From: Vibrio fortis
GTDB lineage: Bacteria > Pseudomonadota > Gammaproteobacteria > Enterobacterales > Vibrionaceae
DNA length: 64,000 bases
Direction: 5' to 3'
NCBI RefSeq assembly: GCF_024347475.1
Contig: NZ_AP025487.1
Coordinates: 620,001 to 684,000, forward strand
Shown here: positions 8,877 through 18,885 of the stretch, piece by piece
How the letters are laid out: each line of letters starts with the position of its first letter
Numbering within the stretch: the stretch's first letter is position 1
Translations under genes and position numbers: made by a program
The notes under the pieces: generated by a model
Databases searched by the model: none
What the model saw: only the letters and a program-made list of their open reading frames with translations
What the model was told of the DNA's origin: nothing

Positions 8877-10962
8877 CGTCTGGCTTTGGTTCCCTGGCTT
8901 TTTTGGTGTGCTTTTCGACCTGCTTGAGGTAATCATAGATGGCGACTTGTGAGCGAACTTTTTTACGGTTACCACGTGGAACGTAATTATTGCTCATCTC
9001 TTTATCAATCCATCTAGCTTTAACTGTATCGGTAAAATGGAGATTTACAATATCAATGATACGTTGTTTCAAACGTTCATCACGGATTGGTGCCGCAACT
9101 TCAATGCGGTGGTCAATGTTTCGAGTCATCCAATCTGCAGACGAGATGTAGACCTGAGGATCTCCATCATTGTGCGTGATAATGACGCGAGGGTGTTCAA
9201 GAAAACGATCAATAATACTAATAATTTCAATGTTTTCACTGATACCTTCCACGCCAGGGACTAAAGAGCACATACCTCGAATGATCATGCGAATTTTCAC
9301 ACCTGCACTGCTTGCACCATAGAGTTTATTAATCAATCCTTTGTCTACAAGGTTGTTCACTTTTAGCGTCAGCTGCGCTTTCTTACCGGCCTTGGCGTTT
9401 GAGACTTCACCATCGATCAAGCGGTATAGTTTTTTACGAGAATTGCGCGGTGAAACAATTAAGTGATCGAAGTGTACAGGGCGGTATGGGTTTTCAATGT
9501 ACCCAAAAACGTTACGTACCTCATTTGCCAAATCTTGGTCGGCAGTCAGGAGAGAGAAGTCCGTATAGATGCGAGCATTTTTTTCATGGAAGTTTCCAGT
9601 ACCGATATGAGCATAGCGGGTAATCTCTTCCCCTTCGCGACGGCTAATCAAGAGCAGCTTTGAGTGGATCTTCAAGCCGGGTGCACCAAAGATAACGTGT
9701 ACACCGGCTTCGGTAAGCACTTTTGCCCATTCAATGTTGGCTTCTTCATCGAAGCGAGCTTGCAACTCAACCACCACTGTGACGCTTTTTCCATTGTGTA
9801 CGGCATCAATGATCGAGTTCATCAGCTTGGAGTTCTTCGCAACTCGATAGATGTTTATCTTAATGCTGATCACTTTAGGATCGAACGAGGCTTGGCGAAC
9901 CAACTCTGTGATATGGTCAAAGGTGTGATAAGGGTAGTAGAGCAGAATATCTTTCTCTTTGATCGCATCAAATGTGTTATGGAAGCCGTCGAAGTCGGCG
10001 CACTTCATCGGGGGGAGGGGCTTATTCTCCAAGTACTCACGCCCCATGTTTGGGAAGGCGATAAAGTCTTTGAAATTATGATATCGACCGCCTGGGATTA
10101 AACTGTCATAGTTGGACATCCCAAGTTTGTTACACAAGAAATGGAGCATCTTTTCAGGCATAGTGTGCTCATACACAAAGCGCACGGGCATAGCACTCAA
10201 TCTTTGTGCGACCCCTTCCGACATCTGCTCTAGCAGACTATGCTCGACTTCATAGCTGAGATCATACTCGGCATCTCGGGTCATTTTCATGGCGTAGCAA
10301 TTGAGGCTATCGTACTCAAAGAATCCTTTGAATAGATCGTCTATACAATAGCGAATGATGTTGTCGAGCAGAATGATGGTCTTGCGACGCTTGCCCTTCG
10401 GTTCAGGCACTTTAACGAAGCGAGGGAGGTGATCGGTCGGTATTTCGATCAGGGCATAACTGGACTGTTGATCTTTTTCTAGCTCGACGGTGAGATACGC
10501 ATACTCATCTTTTAGAAATTGTAATACGTCGATCTCATCGGTCATCAGTAGCGGGGTGATGTGAGGCAGTATTTCTTTACGAAAATACTTTCGGATCCAC
10601 TTTATCTGCGATTCGTTTAATTGCGTTTCATTGACCAGAAAGATGCGCCGTCTTGCCATCTCTAGAATCAATTCATTGTAGAGTTCATCAAACCTTTGAT
10701 TGAGTTTTAGTGCTTTGGTTTGCATTTTAGCCAAGAGGTGCTTTGAATTATCATTAATGCCGCGCTCTTGGTTAATTAAGATTCGGCGTTTGACATCAGC
10801 AAAGCGAACTTTGTAAAACTCGTCCAAGTTGTTGGAGAAAATACCCAAAAAGCGGACACGTTCTATCAAAGGAACATGTTTGTCTGCGGACTCTTGCAAT
10901 ACTCTCTCATTAAAAGAGAGCCAGCTAAGTTCTTTTTCTATGTAGAGTTTTTCCGCATTCAT
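8863..10962 (-). CDS. ppk1: Polyphosphate kinase 1
   Basis: Ppk1 reversibly builds inorganic polyphosphate from the gamma-phosphate of ATP. It is a membrane-associated PLD-fold enzyme of 699 residues (688 in E. coli). The two catalytic histidines are present: His433 in [11 protein letters not shown], the autophosphorylated residue, and His452 in [12 protein letters not shown]. The N-terminal domain starts with the family-typical [14 protein letters not shown]. The gene is transcribed divergently from pstC across about 200 bases containing a Pho box, and ppx overlaps its end. A C-terminal basic tail is rich in Lys and Arg. Phosphate control is plausible from location but I saw no separate Pho box facing ppk. 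Confidence 0.96.
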   Translation of the reverse strand: MNAEKLYIEKELSWLSFNERVLQESADKHVPLIERVRFLGIFSNNLDEFYKVRFADVKRRILINQERGINDNSKHLLAKMQTKALKLNQRFDELYNELILEMARRRIFLVNETQLNESQIKWIRKYFRKEILPHITPLLMTDEIDVLQFLKDEYAYLTVELEKDQQSSYALIEIPTDHLPRFVKVPEPKGKRRKTIILLDNIIRYCIDDLFKGFFEYDSLNCYAMKMTRDAEYDLSYEVEHSLLEQMSEGVAQRLSAMPVRFVYEHTMPEKMLHFLCNKLGMSNYDSLIPGGRYHNFKDFIAFPNMGREYLENKPLPPMKCADFDGFHNTFDAIKEKDILLYYPYHTFDHITELVRQASFDPKVISIKINIYRVAKNSKLMNSIIDAVHNGKSVTVVVELQARFDEEANIEWAKVLTEAGVHVIFGAPGLKIHSKLLLISRREGEEITRYAHIGTGNFHEKNARIYTDFSLLTADQDLANEVRNVFGYIENPYRPVHFDHLIVSPRNSRKKLYRLIDGEVSNAKAGKKAQLTLKVNNLVDKGLINKLYGASSAGVKIRMIIRGMCSLVPGVEGISENIEIISIIDRFLEHPRVIITHNDGDPQVYISSADWMTRNIDHRIEVAAPIRDERLKQRIIDIVNLHFTDTVKARWIDKEMSNNYVPRGNRKKVRSQVAIYDYLKQVEKHTKKAREPKPDDEQN

Positions 10963-11102
10963 TAAGACTCTCCTTGATTGACTGACGCATTTTTTGGGGC
11001 TTAATTATAAAAAATAAGCAGCGTATGCTCATTTTGTTACGGTATTATTGCAATTGAAAGTTTATGCAAAAGTTGCTACTAGTTTCAGTTATTTAATGTG
11101 AC

Positions 11103-11136
11103 CTGTAATATAATTGTCATCTAATCGAAATATTAT
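11103..11136 (+). promoter_or_regulatory. Pho box and -10 element of the pst operon
   Basis: CTGTAAT (11103-11109), four-base spacer, TTGTCAT (11114-11120): a close match to the CTGTCAT direct repeats bound by PhoB. A TATTAT -10 box (11131-11136) follows 10 bases later, with pstC starting at 11167. This is the best Pho box in the window. Confidence 0.75.
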
Positions 11137-11166
11137 GATATTAGCTCAAAAAAGGTAGATAGAAAG

Positions 11167-13383
11167 ATGACCCCAAGCCAATTTTCACTGAAAGAAAAAG
11201 ACAAGAAGCGATGGTTGAAAGACCGTCTTGTCCGCTTTTCTGTGACGTGCGGCGGGGTAAGTGTTCTGGCAGCTTTAGTACTGATCTTCATTTATCTCGC
11301 TATGGTCATCCTGCCGGTATTTTCTGATGCTGATATTCAGGTCAGTGATAATCCAAAGTCTCTTAATGTAAACAATGCTGTAGCGCTGTCCGTCGATGAG
11401 TACGGTAAGCATGCCTTTACTATTGAAAACTCAGGTAAAGTACAGTTTTGGGACTTAGATACACAAAACTCAGACTCTTATTTTTCTGAGCAGATTACCG
11501 CAGCACCGGTTGCTTTCGCTCGTAATACTCCAGCGGAAAATTGGTTTGCATTTGCGACGAACAGTGGCGACATCACCTTCTTCTCTCCTGAATTTAGCGC
11601 GCCGTTATACAAACCGAACAGTATTGCTGAACCTAAGGTACAACGATTAAATACCATTGAACGTTTCTTATCGGTGACGGAAAGTAATGGAGCTGAGATA
11701 GAGCACTTTGCTTTCTCACGTCATGGCTCACAGTTGACCATCACTGCTCAGCTCACCGATCAGCGTTTACTTGTAAAATGGTATCAAGCCGATCTACAAG
11801 GCAATTACCATCAGCAGGCAAGTCAATGGCTCTCAACTAAGTTTAGTCAACAAGATCAGATCTTGATGACACCTGATGGCAATACGCTTTACTTGAGAGC
11901 AGGATCTGAGCTGGCGGTACTAACACTCAGCCAATCCCAGTTTTCGGTTAGAGAGCTGGTGGACTTGAGTCTGAGTGATGAAAAACACGCCGTGAAGACG
12001 ATTGATCTGCTGTCTGGCGCTTATTCTCTGCTCGTTACCCATAACGATGGGCAGGTTTCACAATGGTTTGATGTGCTCAAGGATAAACAGCGCAGCCTAA
12101 CCCACATTCGAGACTTTCAACTCGCAGAAGAAGTACAGTTCATTCTGCCCGACACCTATCGAAAGGGCTTTTACAGCTTCTATAAAAATGGCACTTTGCA
12201 AAGCCATTACACCACCAGTGAAAAGCTGTCGTTGTTTGAGCGTGCCTTTGAAAAATCGCCACAGTTGGCCGCGATGTCCGCTAATGAATTACACCTCGTG
12301 GCATTGATAGACGATGAAATTCGCGTAGCCGCGGTTGATAATGAATATCCTCAGATCTCACTGTCCTCCTTGTGGCAGAAGGTATGGTATGAAAGCTATC
12401 CAGAACCTGCTTACGTATGGCAATCGACATCAGCCAATGACGACTTTGAAGAGAAGTTCAGCTTAATACCGATCACTTTCGGAACGATTAAAGCTGCGTT
12501 GTTTGCGATGCTTTTTGCAACGCCGATTGCTGTGTTAGGTGCCATTTACACGGCCTATTTCATGTCGCCAAGAATGCGCCGAGTTGTGAAGCCGTCGATT
12601 GAACTTATGGAGGCTTTGCCTACTGTTATCATCGGCTTCTTGGCTGGTTTATGGTTTGCGCCTATTGTCGAAACCCATCTTACGGCGGTTTTCTCTTTGA
12701 TGATTGCCCTTCCATTAAGTGCATTGCTGACCGGGTTGGTTTGGTATGTAATTCCTAAAGGCTTTACTCGCCGATTCTCTAATGGCTGGCATGCATTGAT
12801 ACTGATACCGGTGTTAGTTATTACCATTATCTGTGTGTTCTTGTTAGGGAATCAGATTGAAGCTCTGTTGTTTGGTGGGGATATTCGCACTTTTCTTGCT
12901 GGATACGGCATTGGCTTTGACCAAAGAAACGCTCTGGTGGTTGGTTTTGCTATGGGCTTTGCTGTGATTCCTACCATCTTTACCATCGCAGAAGATGCGA
13001 TCTTCTCTGTACCCAAGCATCTCTCTGACGGGTCGCTAGCCTTAGGTGCTACGGCATGGCAAACACTGATTTATGTGGTATTACTGACTGCAAGCCCGGG
13101 TATTTTCTCTGCAATCATGATGGGGTTAGGGCGCGCTGTGGGTGAAACCATGATTGTACTTATGGCGACAGGTAATACCCCGATTTTAGATTGGAACATC
13201 TTAGAGGGGATGAGAACGCTATCTGCGACCATCGCAGTTGAGCTACCTGAATCCGAAGTTGGTGGCTCCCACTTCCGCTTATTATTCTTAGCGGCGTTGC
13301 TGCTGTTTGTCTTTACGTTCGCTGTAAACTTCTTAGCGGAGTGGGTAAGACAACGACTGCGCGACAAGTATCGTGCGTTATAG
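11167..13383 (+). CDS. pstC: Phosphate ABC transporter permease PstC, extended form
   Basis: One of the two membrane subunits of the high-affinity phosphate importer. At 738 residues it is more than twice the length of E. coli PstC (319). After a first membrane helix (about residues 24-46), a roughly 380-residue extracytoplasmic domain follows, rich in beta strands, with WD-like or propeller-like short repeats. The permease domain starts near residue 433 (PITFGTIKAALFAMLFATP) and holds the EAA-type loop near DGSLALGATAWQT. It leads the pstCAB-phoU operon behind a Pho box. No pstS precedes it; the PstS-like gene is beside phoR. The permease call is certain; the role of the large insertion is unknown. 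Confidence 0.92.
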   Translation: MTPSQFSLKEKDKKRWLKDRLVRFSVTCGGVSVLAALVLIFIYLAMVILPVFSDADIQVSDNPKSLNVNNAVALSVDEYGKHAFTIENSGKVQFWDLDTQNSDSYFSEQITAAPVAFARNTPAENWFAFATNSGDITFFSPEFSAPLYKPNSIAEPKVQRLNTIERFLSVTESNGAEIEHFAFSRHGSQLTITAQLTDQRLLVKWYQADLQGNYHQQASQWLSTKFSQQDQILMTPDGNTLYLRAGSELAVLTLSQSQFSVRELVDLSLSDEKHAVKTIDLLSGAYSLLVTHNDGQVSQWFDVLKDKQRSLTHIRDFQLAEEVQFILPDTYRKGFYSFYKNGTLQSHYTTSEKLSLFERAFEKSPQLAAMSANELHLVALIDDEIRVAAVDNEYPQISLSSLWQKVWYESYPEPAYVWQSTSANDDFEEKFSLIPITFGTIKAALFAMLFATPIAVLGAIYTAYFMSPRMRRVVKPSIELMEALPTVIIGFLAGLWFAPIVETHLTAVFSLMIALPLSALLTGLVWYVIPKGFTRRFSNGWHALILIPVLVITIICVFLLGNQIEALLFGGDIRTFLAGYGIGFDQRNALVVGFAMGFAVIPTIFTIAEDAIFSVPKHLSDGSLALGATAWQTLIYVVLLTASPGIFSAIMMGLGRAVGETMIVLMATGNTPILDWNILEGMRTLSATIAVELPESEVGGSHFRLLFLAALLLFVFTFAVNFLAEWVRQRLRDKYRAL

Positions 13384-13407
13384 TTTTGAAGGGGCAGCAT
13401 AGTATTC

Positions 13408-15108
13408 ATGGCCAATAAATTTAAATCTCTACTTAACTGGGTACAGTCTGGCTCCCCTTGGATTTGGCTGACCGGTGGTGCGGTGAGTATCAGTATGCTT
13501 TCCGTGCTTGGATTGATGCTCTTAATCGGTTGGAAGGGACTAACGTACTTTTGGCCCGCTCCTCTTTACCAGTGGCAACTAGATGAGTCGACCCTTTCAC
13601 AGGTTGAGCTAAATGGTTCACCCGATCGCCTTATCGGGCAGCTGTATGAGAATAAGTACATTCCTATCTCACAGATCCCACAATCTCAAGAGTATTTATC
13701 TGAGCAACAACTCGCGACGGGTTTGGTGAAGCGCTTAAGCATTAAAGTAGCCAATCGAGAGCTATACCCAGCCGATTTCGTCTCTATTTTAGATATCAAT
13801 TTGCAGCAGCCAACAGAGCCGCAAGAGTGGGCAGTGATAGAGCGTAGTCGAGGTGGATACTTCTTTGGTAAGCCGATTGGTTTTGAAAGCGCTGCTGGCT
13901 CAAGTGTGACCGATATAGATCAGTCTTTGGAAGATGGTCTTGCGTTTGCAGATGTACTTCGTGAAGAAACCTCTCGGATCGTGAATCAAGAGATCCGTGG
14001 GATCAGTTGGCAATTAGATAAGTTAAGACTTGAAAAGCGAAAGCTAGAGCTAAACTCAACGGTTAGCGATAGCTACTTAAAAAGTTATGAAGACACCCGA
14101 CGCACACTCAATGAGCAGCTTGATGATGCCGAATTGCGTTTGGAGCAACTAAGAACTCAGCTCAACATCGAAAGCTTAATTGTTGAAGACATGACCGGGC
14201 AGCACGTTGAGATTCCTTTGAGCCACATTCTAGATTACTGGTATCCAAACCAGATGAACTATGCTGAGAAAGTGACGCATTGGTTTAAGCAGATCTGGAA
14301 GTTTTTGTCGGAAAACCCGAGGGAGTCAAATTCAGAAGGTGGCGTTTTCCCAGCAATATTTGGTACTGTGTTGCTAGTGATATTAATGTCGATTGTGGTG
14401 ATGCCCCTTGGTGTCATTGCTGCTATCTATCTTCATGAATATGCGAAGACTAATGCTCTCACGCGTCTAATTCGTATTGCGGTGATTAATTTAGCCGGTG
14501 TTCCGTCGATTGTGTATGGGGTATTTGGCTTAGGTTTCTTTGTTTATACGATCGGTGGCTCGATTGATACGCTGTTTTATGCTGAGCGTTTACCAGCTCC
14601 AACCTTTGGTACTCCTGGACTGTTATGGTCTTCACTGACTTTGGCTGTGTTAACGCTTCCCGTGGTTATTGTCACGACAGAAGAAGGTTTAACGCGAATC
14701 CCTAGTGCCGTTCGTCACGGTTCATTAGCTTTAGGGGCAACACAGTTTGAAACGCTATGGCGCATTGTGTTACCGATGGCAAGCCCAGCGATCATTACGG
14801 GTTTGATTCTCGCGATTGCGCGTGCAGCAGGCGAGGTAGCGCCATTGATGCTGGTGGGTGTCGTTAAGCTGGCATCTAGTTTACCGGTCGACGGTCAGTT
14901 CCCTTATGTGCATCTAGATCGAAAGTTCATGCATTTAGGCTTCCATATTTATGATGTTGGCTTTCAGACGTCAAACATCGAAGCGGCAAGACCATTGGTG
15001 TACGCCACATCGTTTCTTTTGGTTACTGTGATTGTTGGGTTGAACCTAACCGCGATTAATATCCGCAATAATTTGCGTGAGAAGTACCGAACCTTAGGAC
15101 AAGATTAG
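13408..15108 (+). CDS. pstA: Phosphate ABC transporter permease PstA, extended form
   Basis: Second membrane subunit of the Pst importer, 566 residues against 296 in E. coli. A membrane helix at about 17-38 is followed by a roughly 260-residue extracytoplasmic region containing a predicted coiled coil at about 190-260 (heptad-like Leu and Glu/Arg spacing, for example RTLNEQLDDAELRLEQLR). The permease domain runs from about residue 310 (GGVFPAIFGTVLLVILM) to the end, with the EAA-like loop HGSLALGATQFETLW. Its stop codon is directly followed by the pstB ATG, indicating coupled translation. The extension parallels that of PstC, so the two may form a shared periplasmic structure. Confidence 0.92.
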   Translation: MANKFKSLLNWVQSGSPWIWLTGGAVSISMLSVLGLMLLIGWKGLTYFWPAPLYQWQLDESTLSQVELNGSPDRLIGQLYENKYIPISQIPQSQEYLSEQQLATGLVKRLSIKVANRELYPADFVSILDINLQQPTEPQEWAVIERSRGGYFFGKPIGFESAAGSSVTDIDQSLEDGLAFADVLREETSRIVNQEIRGISWQLDKLRLEKRKLELNSTVSDSYLKSYEDTRRTLNEQLDDAELRLEQLRTQLNIESLIVEDMTGQHVEIPLSHILDYWYPNQMNYAEKVTHWFKQIWKFLSENPRESNSEGGVFPAIFGTVLLVILMSIVVMPLGVIAAIYLHEYAKTNALTRLIRIAVINLAGVPSIVYGVFGLGFFVYTIGGSIDTLFYAERLPAPTFGTPGLLWSSLTLAVLTLPVVIVTTEEGLTRIPSAVRHGSLALGATQFETLWRIVLPMASPAIITGLILAIARAAGEVAPLMLVGVVKLASSLPVDGQFPYVHLDRKFMHLGFHIYDVGFQTSNIEAARPLVYATSFLLVTVIVGLNLTAINIRNNLREKYRTLGQD

Positions 15109-15927
15109 ATGTTTTCAATTAATGAAACCTTGGGTTATTACGCCCCACTTGATGTACACAATCTAACGGATGAGCAAACCGCTATCTCGATTGAGGGGCT
15201 AAATCTTCATTACAAAGAGAGCCAAGCACTGGATGACATCTCAATGAAGATCCCTAAAGGACAGGTAACTGCATTTATCGGGCCTTCGGGGTGTGGAAAA
15301 TCGACCTTGTTGCGCTGCATCAATCGAATGAACGATTTAGTGGAAGGGTGTCGAGTCTCTGGCAAAGTGAAGCTTTATGGTCACAATGTTTATGATCCTC
15401 AAGTAGATGTTGCAACCTTACGTCGACGAGTCGGTATGGTTTTTCAAAGACCAAACCCTTTCCCTAAGTCGATTTATGAAAATGTGGTTTACGGTCTGCG
15501 CCTTCAAGGTATGAGTAACAGTCGTGATCTTGATGATGCGGTCGAGCGCTCTTTGCGTGCAGCAGCGTTATGGGATGAAGTAAAGGATCGACTGCATGAA
15601 AACGCGTTTGGTTTGTCCGGTGGTCAGCAACAGCGTTTGGTGATTGCGCGTGCGGTGGCAATTGAACCTGAAGTCTTGTTATTGGATGAGCCAACCTCGG
15701 CACTCGATCCAATTTCAACACTGACGATTGAAGAACTGATTAACGATCTTAAAACGCAATACACGGTAGTGATTGTGACTCATAACATGCAACAAGCGGC
15801 GCGAGTGAGTGATCACACCGCCTTTATTCATATGGGTAAGTTGATCGAGTACTCAGATACAGATTCAATCTTTACGTCGCCATTGAAAAATCAAACTGAA
15901 GACTACATTACAGGAAGATACGGTTAA
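15109..15927 (+). CDS. pstB: Phosphate ABC transporter ATPase PstB
   Basis: Cytoplasmic ATPase that powers phosphate import by PstCA. Walker [10 protein letters not shown] is at 58-66, the ABC signature LSGGQQQR at 169-176, and Walker B VLLLDEP at 189-195, followed by the D-loop SALDP. The Q-loop lies in [11 protein letters not shown], typical of PstB. At 272 residues it is a little longer than E. coli PstB (257) because of an N-terminal extension. The ATG directly abuts the pstA stop. Together with PhoR and PhoU it also relays phosphate status. Confidence 0.97.
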   Translation: MFSINETLGYYAPLDVHNLTDEQTAISIEGLNLHYKESQALDDISMKIPKGQVTAFIGPSGCGKSTLLRCINRMNDLVEGCRVSGKVKLYGHNVYDPQVDVATLRRRVGMVFQRPNPFPKSIYENVVYGLRLQGMSNSRDLDDAVERSLRAAALWDEVKDRLHENAFGLSGGQQQRLVIARAVAIEPEVLLLDEPTSALDPISTLTIEELINDLKTQYTVVIVTHNMQQAARVSDHTAFIHMGKLIEYSDTDSIFTSPLKNQTEDYITGRYG

Positions 15928-15967
15928 GTTTGCTATCGTCATAGTAAGCCATCATTTAGGAGCGGAC

Positions 15968-16666
15968 ATGCATTTCGGTCGTCATATATCTGGACAATTT
16001 AACGTGGAGCTTGAGTCAATACGTACTCATGTTTTGACTATGGGCGGCCTTGTGGAGCAGCAGCTCTCTTTTGCAATGCAGGCACTGCATAAAGATGATA
16101 TTGAATTGGCTAAGAAAGTGATTCGAGATGATCATAAAGTCAATGCAATGGAAGTGTCGATTGATGAGGCGTGTACTCGAATCATTGCCAAGCGACAACC
16201 CACAGCGAAAGATCTGCGTTTAATCATGGCGATCATTAAGACTATTACTGATCTTGAACGTATTGGTGATGTCGCATCTAAGATTGCTCAAGGTGCGATT
16301 GATATCCCTTCAACTAAGAACCAGAAATTCCATGTCTCATTAGAGCCACTCTGTCGCCATGCTATTGCGATGCTGCATCAGGTTCTTGATGCTTTTGCAC
16401 GCATGGATGTCGATGCTGCAGCGGAAGTGCATAAACTTGATGATAAGCTCGATGCTGAATATGAGGCGGTAATTCGTCAGTTAATGACCTATATGATGGA
16501 AGATCCCAAAAACATCCCCAATATTCTGCAAGTGATGTGGTCGGCTCGTGCCATAGAACGTGTGGGAGATCGATGCCAAAACATTTGTGAGTACATCATC
16601 TATTTCGTGAAAGGGAAAGATGTACGCCATCTAGGAAACCAAAGCCTAGATGACGCTTTGAAATAG
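15968..16666 (+). CDS. phoU: Phosphate signalling protein PhoU
   Basis: PhoU links the Pst transporter to PhoR and represses the Pho regulon when phosphate is plentiful; it also restrains phosphate uptake. The 232-residue protein is two repeats of a three-helix bundle. The repeated metal-binding motifs are visible as [12 protein letters not shown] in the first half and [15 protein letters not shown] in the second. It closes the pstCAB-phoU operon, 40 bases after pstB with an AGGAG ribosome site. The next gene is on the opposite strand. Confidence 0.96.
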   Translation: MHFGRHISGQFNVELESIRTHVLTMGGLVEQQLSFAMQALHKDDIELAKKVIRDDHKVNAMEVSIDEACTRIIAKRQPTAKDLRLIMAIIKTITDLERIGDVASKIAQGAIDIPSTKNQKFHVSLEPLCRHAIAMLHQVLDAFARMDVDAAAEVHKLDDKLDAEYEAVIRQLMTYMMEDPKNIPNILQVMWSARAIERVGDRCQNICEYIIYFVKGKDVRHLGNQSLDDALK

Positions 16667-16729
16667 TCTGACGGCTTGAATAATAATCTTCGAAGCTGAG
16701 CCGCTATTTTTTGAAATTCGCTATTAGTA

Positions 16730-17224
16730 CTAAAAACTGATGATGGCACCAAGATTAAGGTTAATCGTGGTGTCATAAGGGATATAAGTTTTGTTATGGT
16801 CGAAGATGTTCATATCAGCCCCAGCTCTTAGCGCGAGCACAGATGTAGCTTGGTAAACGTAAGCTCCTCCAATGCTCAATCCTGTAGCAGATTTGCTTTC
16901 CGTAACTCCCGAACGTGTTTTGTCGCCATCGTAGGTAGCAAAACCAATTTCAGCTTGAAATCCGTGCGTACCTTGCGCGCCAAAACTTTTTTGGATACCC
17001 AGTCGATATGAGTCAACAGACTCGTCATATCTGTCACTTTCATACCAAAGGTGAGAGTAGTTAAGGTAAACCGCATCAAAATTGGCGACTTCAGTCACTC
17101 CCGCCTGTATACCAAATCCATGGTAAGCACCAATTTTTAGTTCAGGAGAAAGGTGAAGACCGTTTGCATGAACAAATGGCGCGCTTAAAAAAGAGAGAGC
17201 TAGAGCAATATGTTTGAGTTTCAT
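16730..17224 (-). CDS. Putative small outer-membrane beta-barrel protein, 164 aa
   Basis: A secreted protein I cannot place in a named family. A clear signal peptide spans residues 1-20 (MKLKHIALALSFLSAPFVHA). The mature part alternates polar and aromatic/hydrophobic residues in short strands (VYLNYSHLWYE, YRLGIQKSF, FQAEIGFATYDG), and the chain ends in Phe after a hydrophobic strand (LNLGAIISF), the usual C-terminal signal for outer-membrane barrel insertion. Its length would suit an eight-stranded barrel. It is the last of three same-strand envelope genes, 67 bases after the next one, and converges on phoU. Function unknown. Confidence 0.7.
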   Translation of the reverse strand: MKLKHIALALSFLSAPFVHANGLHLSPELKIGAYHGFGIQAGVTEVANFDAVYLNYSHLWYESDRYDESVDSYRLGIQKSFGAQGTHGFQAEIGFATYDGDKTRSGVTESKSATGLSIGGAYVYQATSVLALRAGADMNIFDHNKTYIPYDTTINLNLGAIISF

Positions 17225-17291
17225 AGATGACCTACTAATCAGTGCCCACCTTGGCGAAATACTCCTTGATGCGATGGTTTAAAGTGTTGGG

Positions 17292-17849
17292 CTAAAACTT
17301 GTATCCGAAAGTAATGGATAGCTGATCGATGTCGTAGTCATCAAGCATCATAAAGTTGAAGCGAAGATCACTGTATAAGCCAAAGTCAAAGTGTGCGCGT
17401 ACACCTGCACCCATCAGAATAGAGGTATCGTTTCTTGAGATGGTGTAGCTATCTTGTGCATCGCTAATTGTTTGTTTATCAATGATGCGGGCTAAACCAA
17501 TTGCGCCATAAGGTTTAAGATTGAACCCATCTAAATCAAATGTATAACCAATGTCTGAGTCTAACTTAATGGTTGTGACTTTTGATTCGTACTTAATACT
17601 GCTGAAGCTATAATCGTCGGTGATGTAATCCATCGATGCGTTAAAGCCAAAAATACGGTTTAAATCGTAACCATATTCCAGCTTGAGTCCGCTACCCAAA
17701 TCGGCATTTGGATATCCGGAGTACACATAGTCTATTTCAGCAGTAGAGAAGCCAGCACCTATTCGATGACTCGAAAAGGCATCTTGTGCAGCAAAGCTAG
17801 CCGTTGATAAAAGGGCGGTAGTTAAAGCGATCGTTTGTACAATTTTCAT
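17292..17849 (-). CDS. Putative OmpA-like/porin-family outer-membrane beta-barrel protein, 185 aa
   Basis: Secreted beta-barrel candidate. I chose the ATG at 17849, which gives a standard signal peptide (MKIVQTIALTTALLSTASFA); the frame runs on to 17990 but that extension covers the preceding terminator and destroys the signal peptide. The mature chain has repeated amphipathic strands, ends with LSITFGYKF, and thus carries the terminal aromatic residue needed by the BAM machinery. The length fits an eight-stranded barrel. It has no cysteines in the mature part. It lies between two other envelope genes on the same strand, but a terminator separates it from the upstream one. No function can be assigned. 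Confidence 0.75.
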   Translation of the reverse strand: MKIVQTIALTTALLSTASFAAQDAFSSHRIGAGFSTAEIDYVYSGYPNADLGSGLKLEYGYDLNRIFGFNASMDYITDDYSFSSIKYESKVTTIKLDSDIGYTFDLDGFNLKPYGAIGLARIIDKQTISDAQDSYTISRNDTSILMGAGVRAHFDFGLYSDLRFNFMMLDDYDIDQLSITFGYKF

Positions 17850-17918
17850 AACACTCTCATTAATGATTAAAGTAAGCGCATCCGGCACTTCGGTGAATAA
17901 AGCTCCCTGAAGAAAAGG

Positions 17919-17942
17919 TCCCCCACCATCCTTAGTAGGGGA
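17919..17942 (-). terminator. Terminator after the YadA-anchor gene
   Basis: Eight-base stem (17919-17926 with 17935-17942, one G-T pair) and an eight-base loop; read on the minus strand it is followed by a T-rich stretch (CCTTTTCTT). It separates the autotransporter-like gene from the next barrel gene. Confidence 0.6.
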
Positions 17943-17949
17943 GAGAGTG

Positions 17950-18750
17950 TTACTTGAAGTTAAACTGGACACCCACGCCACCAGAGACATCTGATGATGA
18001 GTATTTGCCTGAGGTCTCGTAGTTGAATGTGCCTGATACGCTCAGTTGTTCACTGATACCGTAAGCGCCACCTAGAGCAATCGCTTCTTTAGATCCAGCA
18101 AAACCAACACCGGCACCGACAGCAAATTCACCGTTAGTCACGAATGGGCGTGCGTTCGTTACCGCGTGTAAGCTCGCACGGATACCATCCATCTGCTCTT
18201 GATGCTCATTGAACTTTTGGTTGTACTCTTCAGCCATTGCTTGGAAGCCAAGTTCTAGAGCAGAAGTTCGCTCTGATTCGGTTGGGCCTGAAATATCAGG
18301 TGTATCACCGAAGTCAGGCGTCGGACGATCTGGTGCGTTATCAATTGGTGGCTGAGACGGAACACCTTCAATTGGGTTTGTTGGACGCTCTGGTTGTGGA
18401 CGCGGCGGAGTGTTATCAATAGGTGGTTGCTCTGGCGCAGCTTCGATTGGTGGTTGAACGTGAACCGGTGGCTGCGGACGATCCGGGATACCAGGTACGC
18501 CATTGTCAACTTCAGGAAGAACAGGTTGTTCTGGCGCTGCTTCAATTGGTGGCTGAACATGTACAGGTGGTTGTGGACGGTCTGGTACACCAGGAACACT
18601 ATTGTCGATACCTGGAAGCACAGGTTGCTCCGGTACTGCTTCGATTGGATTTGTTGGTTGATTCCACATTGGGTTTTGAACTTCTGCTTCTGCAAAAGCA
18701 TTGAAAGAAAATGCGCTAGCTAGAGATACCGCAATAATTGATTTTTTCAT
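17950..18750 (-). CDS. YadA-anchor protein with proline-rich repeats (mini trimeric autotransporter)
   Basis: Secreted 266-residue protein starting at the ATG at 18750 (MKKSIIAVSLASAFSFNAFA signal peptide). Residues about 35-160 are proline-rich tandem repeats: two near-perfect 33-residue units (EAVPEQPVLPG... to ...VHVQPPI) followed by shorter degenerate units. A short helical, likely coiled-coil segment (about 170-205, EEYNQKFNEHQEQMDGI) leads into a C-terminal segment of about 65 residues with four beta strands ending VSGGVGVQFNFK, the pattern of the YadA anchor that forms a 12-stranded trimeric pore. No head domain of known adhesin type is present. If the assignment is right, three chains share one barrel and display a rigid proline-rich stalk. 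Binding function unknown. Confidence 0.75.
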   Translation of the reverse strand: MKKSIIAVSLASAFSFNAFAEAEVQNPMWNQPTNPIEAVPEQPVLPGIDNSVPGVPDRPQPPVHVQPPIEAAPEQPVLPEVDNGVPGIPDRPQPPVHVQPPIEAAPEQPPIDNTPPRPQPERPTNPIEGVPSQPPIDNAPDRPTPDFGDTPDISGPTESERTSALELGFQAMAEEYNQKFNEHQEQMDGIRASLHAVTNARPFVTNGEFAVGAGVGFAGSKEAIALGGAYGISEQLSVSGTFNYETSGKYSSSDVSGGVGVQFNFK

Positions 18751-18885
18751 TGAATACACTCTCAATAATTTGAATATTGAGCATCCCTACTATGGCTTAA
18801 TTGGTTGACTCCGTGTCGATGGAGTGAATATTAAACAGTGTATTATTTTTAGGCTAAGTAGGGTTTTATATAGAGGTGATAAGTA

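Noticed and set aside
8877..8975. N-terminal extension of Ppx into ppk
   Set aside because: It lies wholly within ppk in another frame; the ATG at 8876 gives the expected short overlap.
17850..17990. N-terminal extension of the 185-residue barrel protein
   Set aside because: It would read through the upstream gene's terminator and bury the signal peptide that starts at 17849.
18237..18723. Several overlapping frames on both strands in the proline-rich repeats
   Set aside because: They are shadows of a repeated, proline-rich coding sequence and lack start signals or family resemblance.
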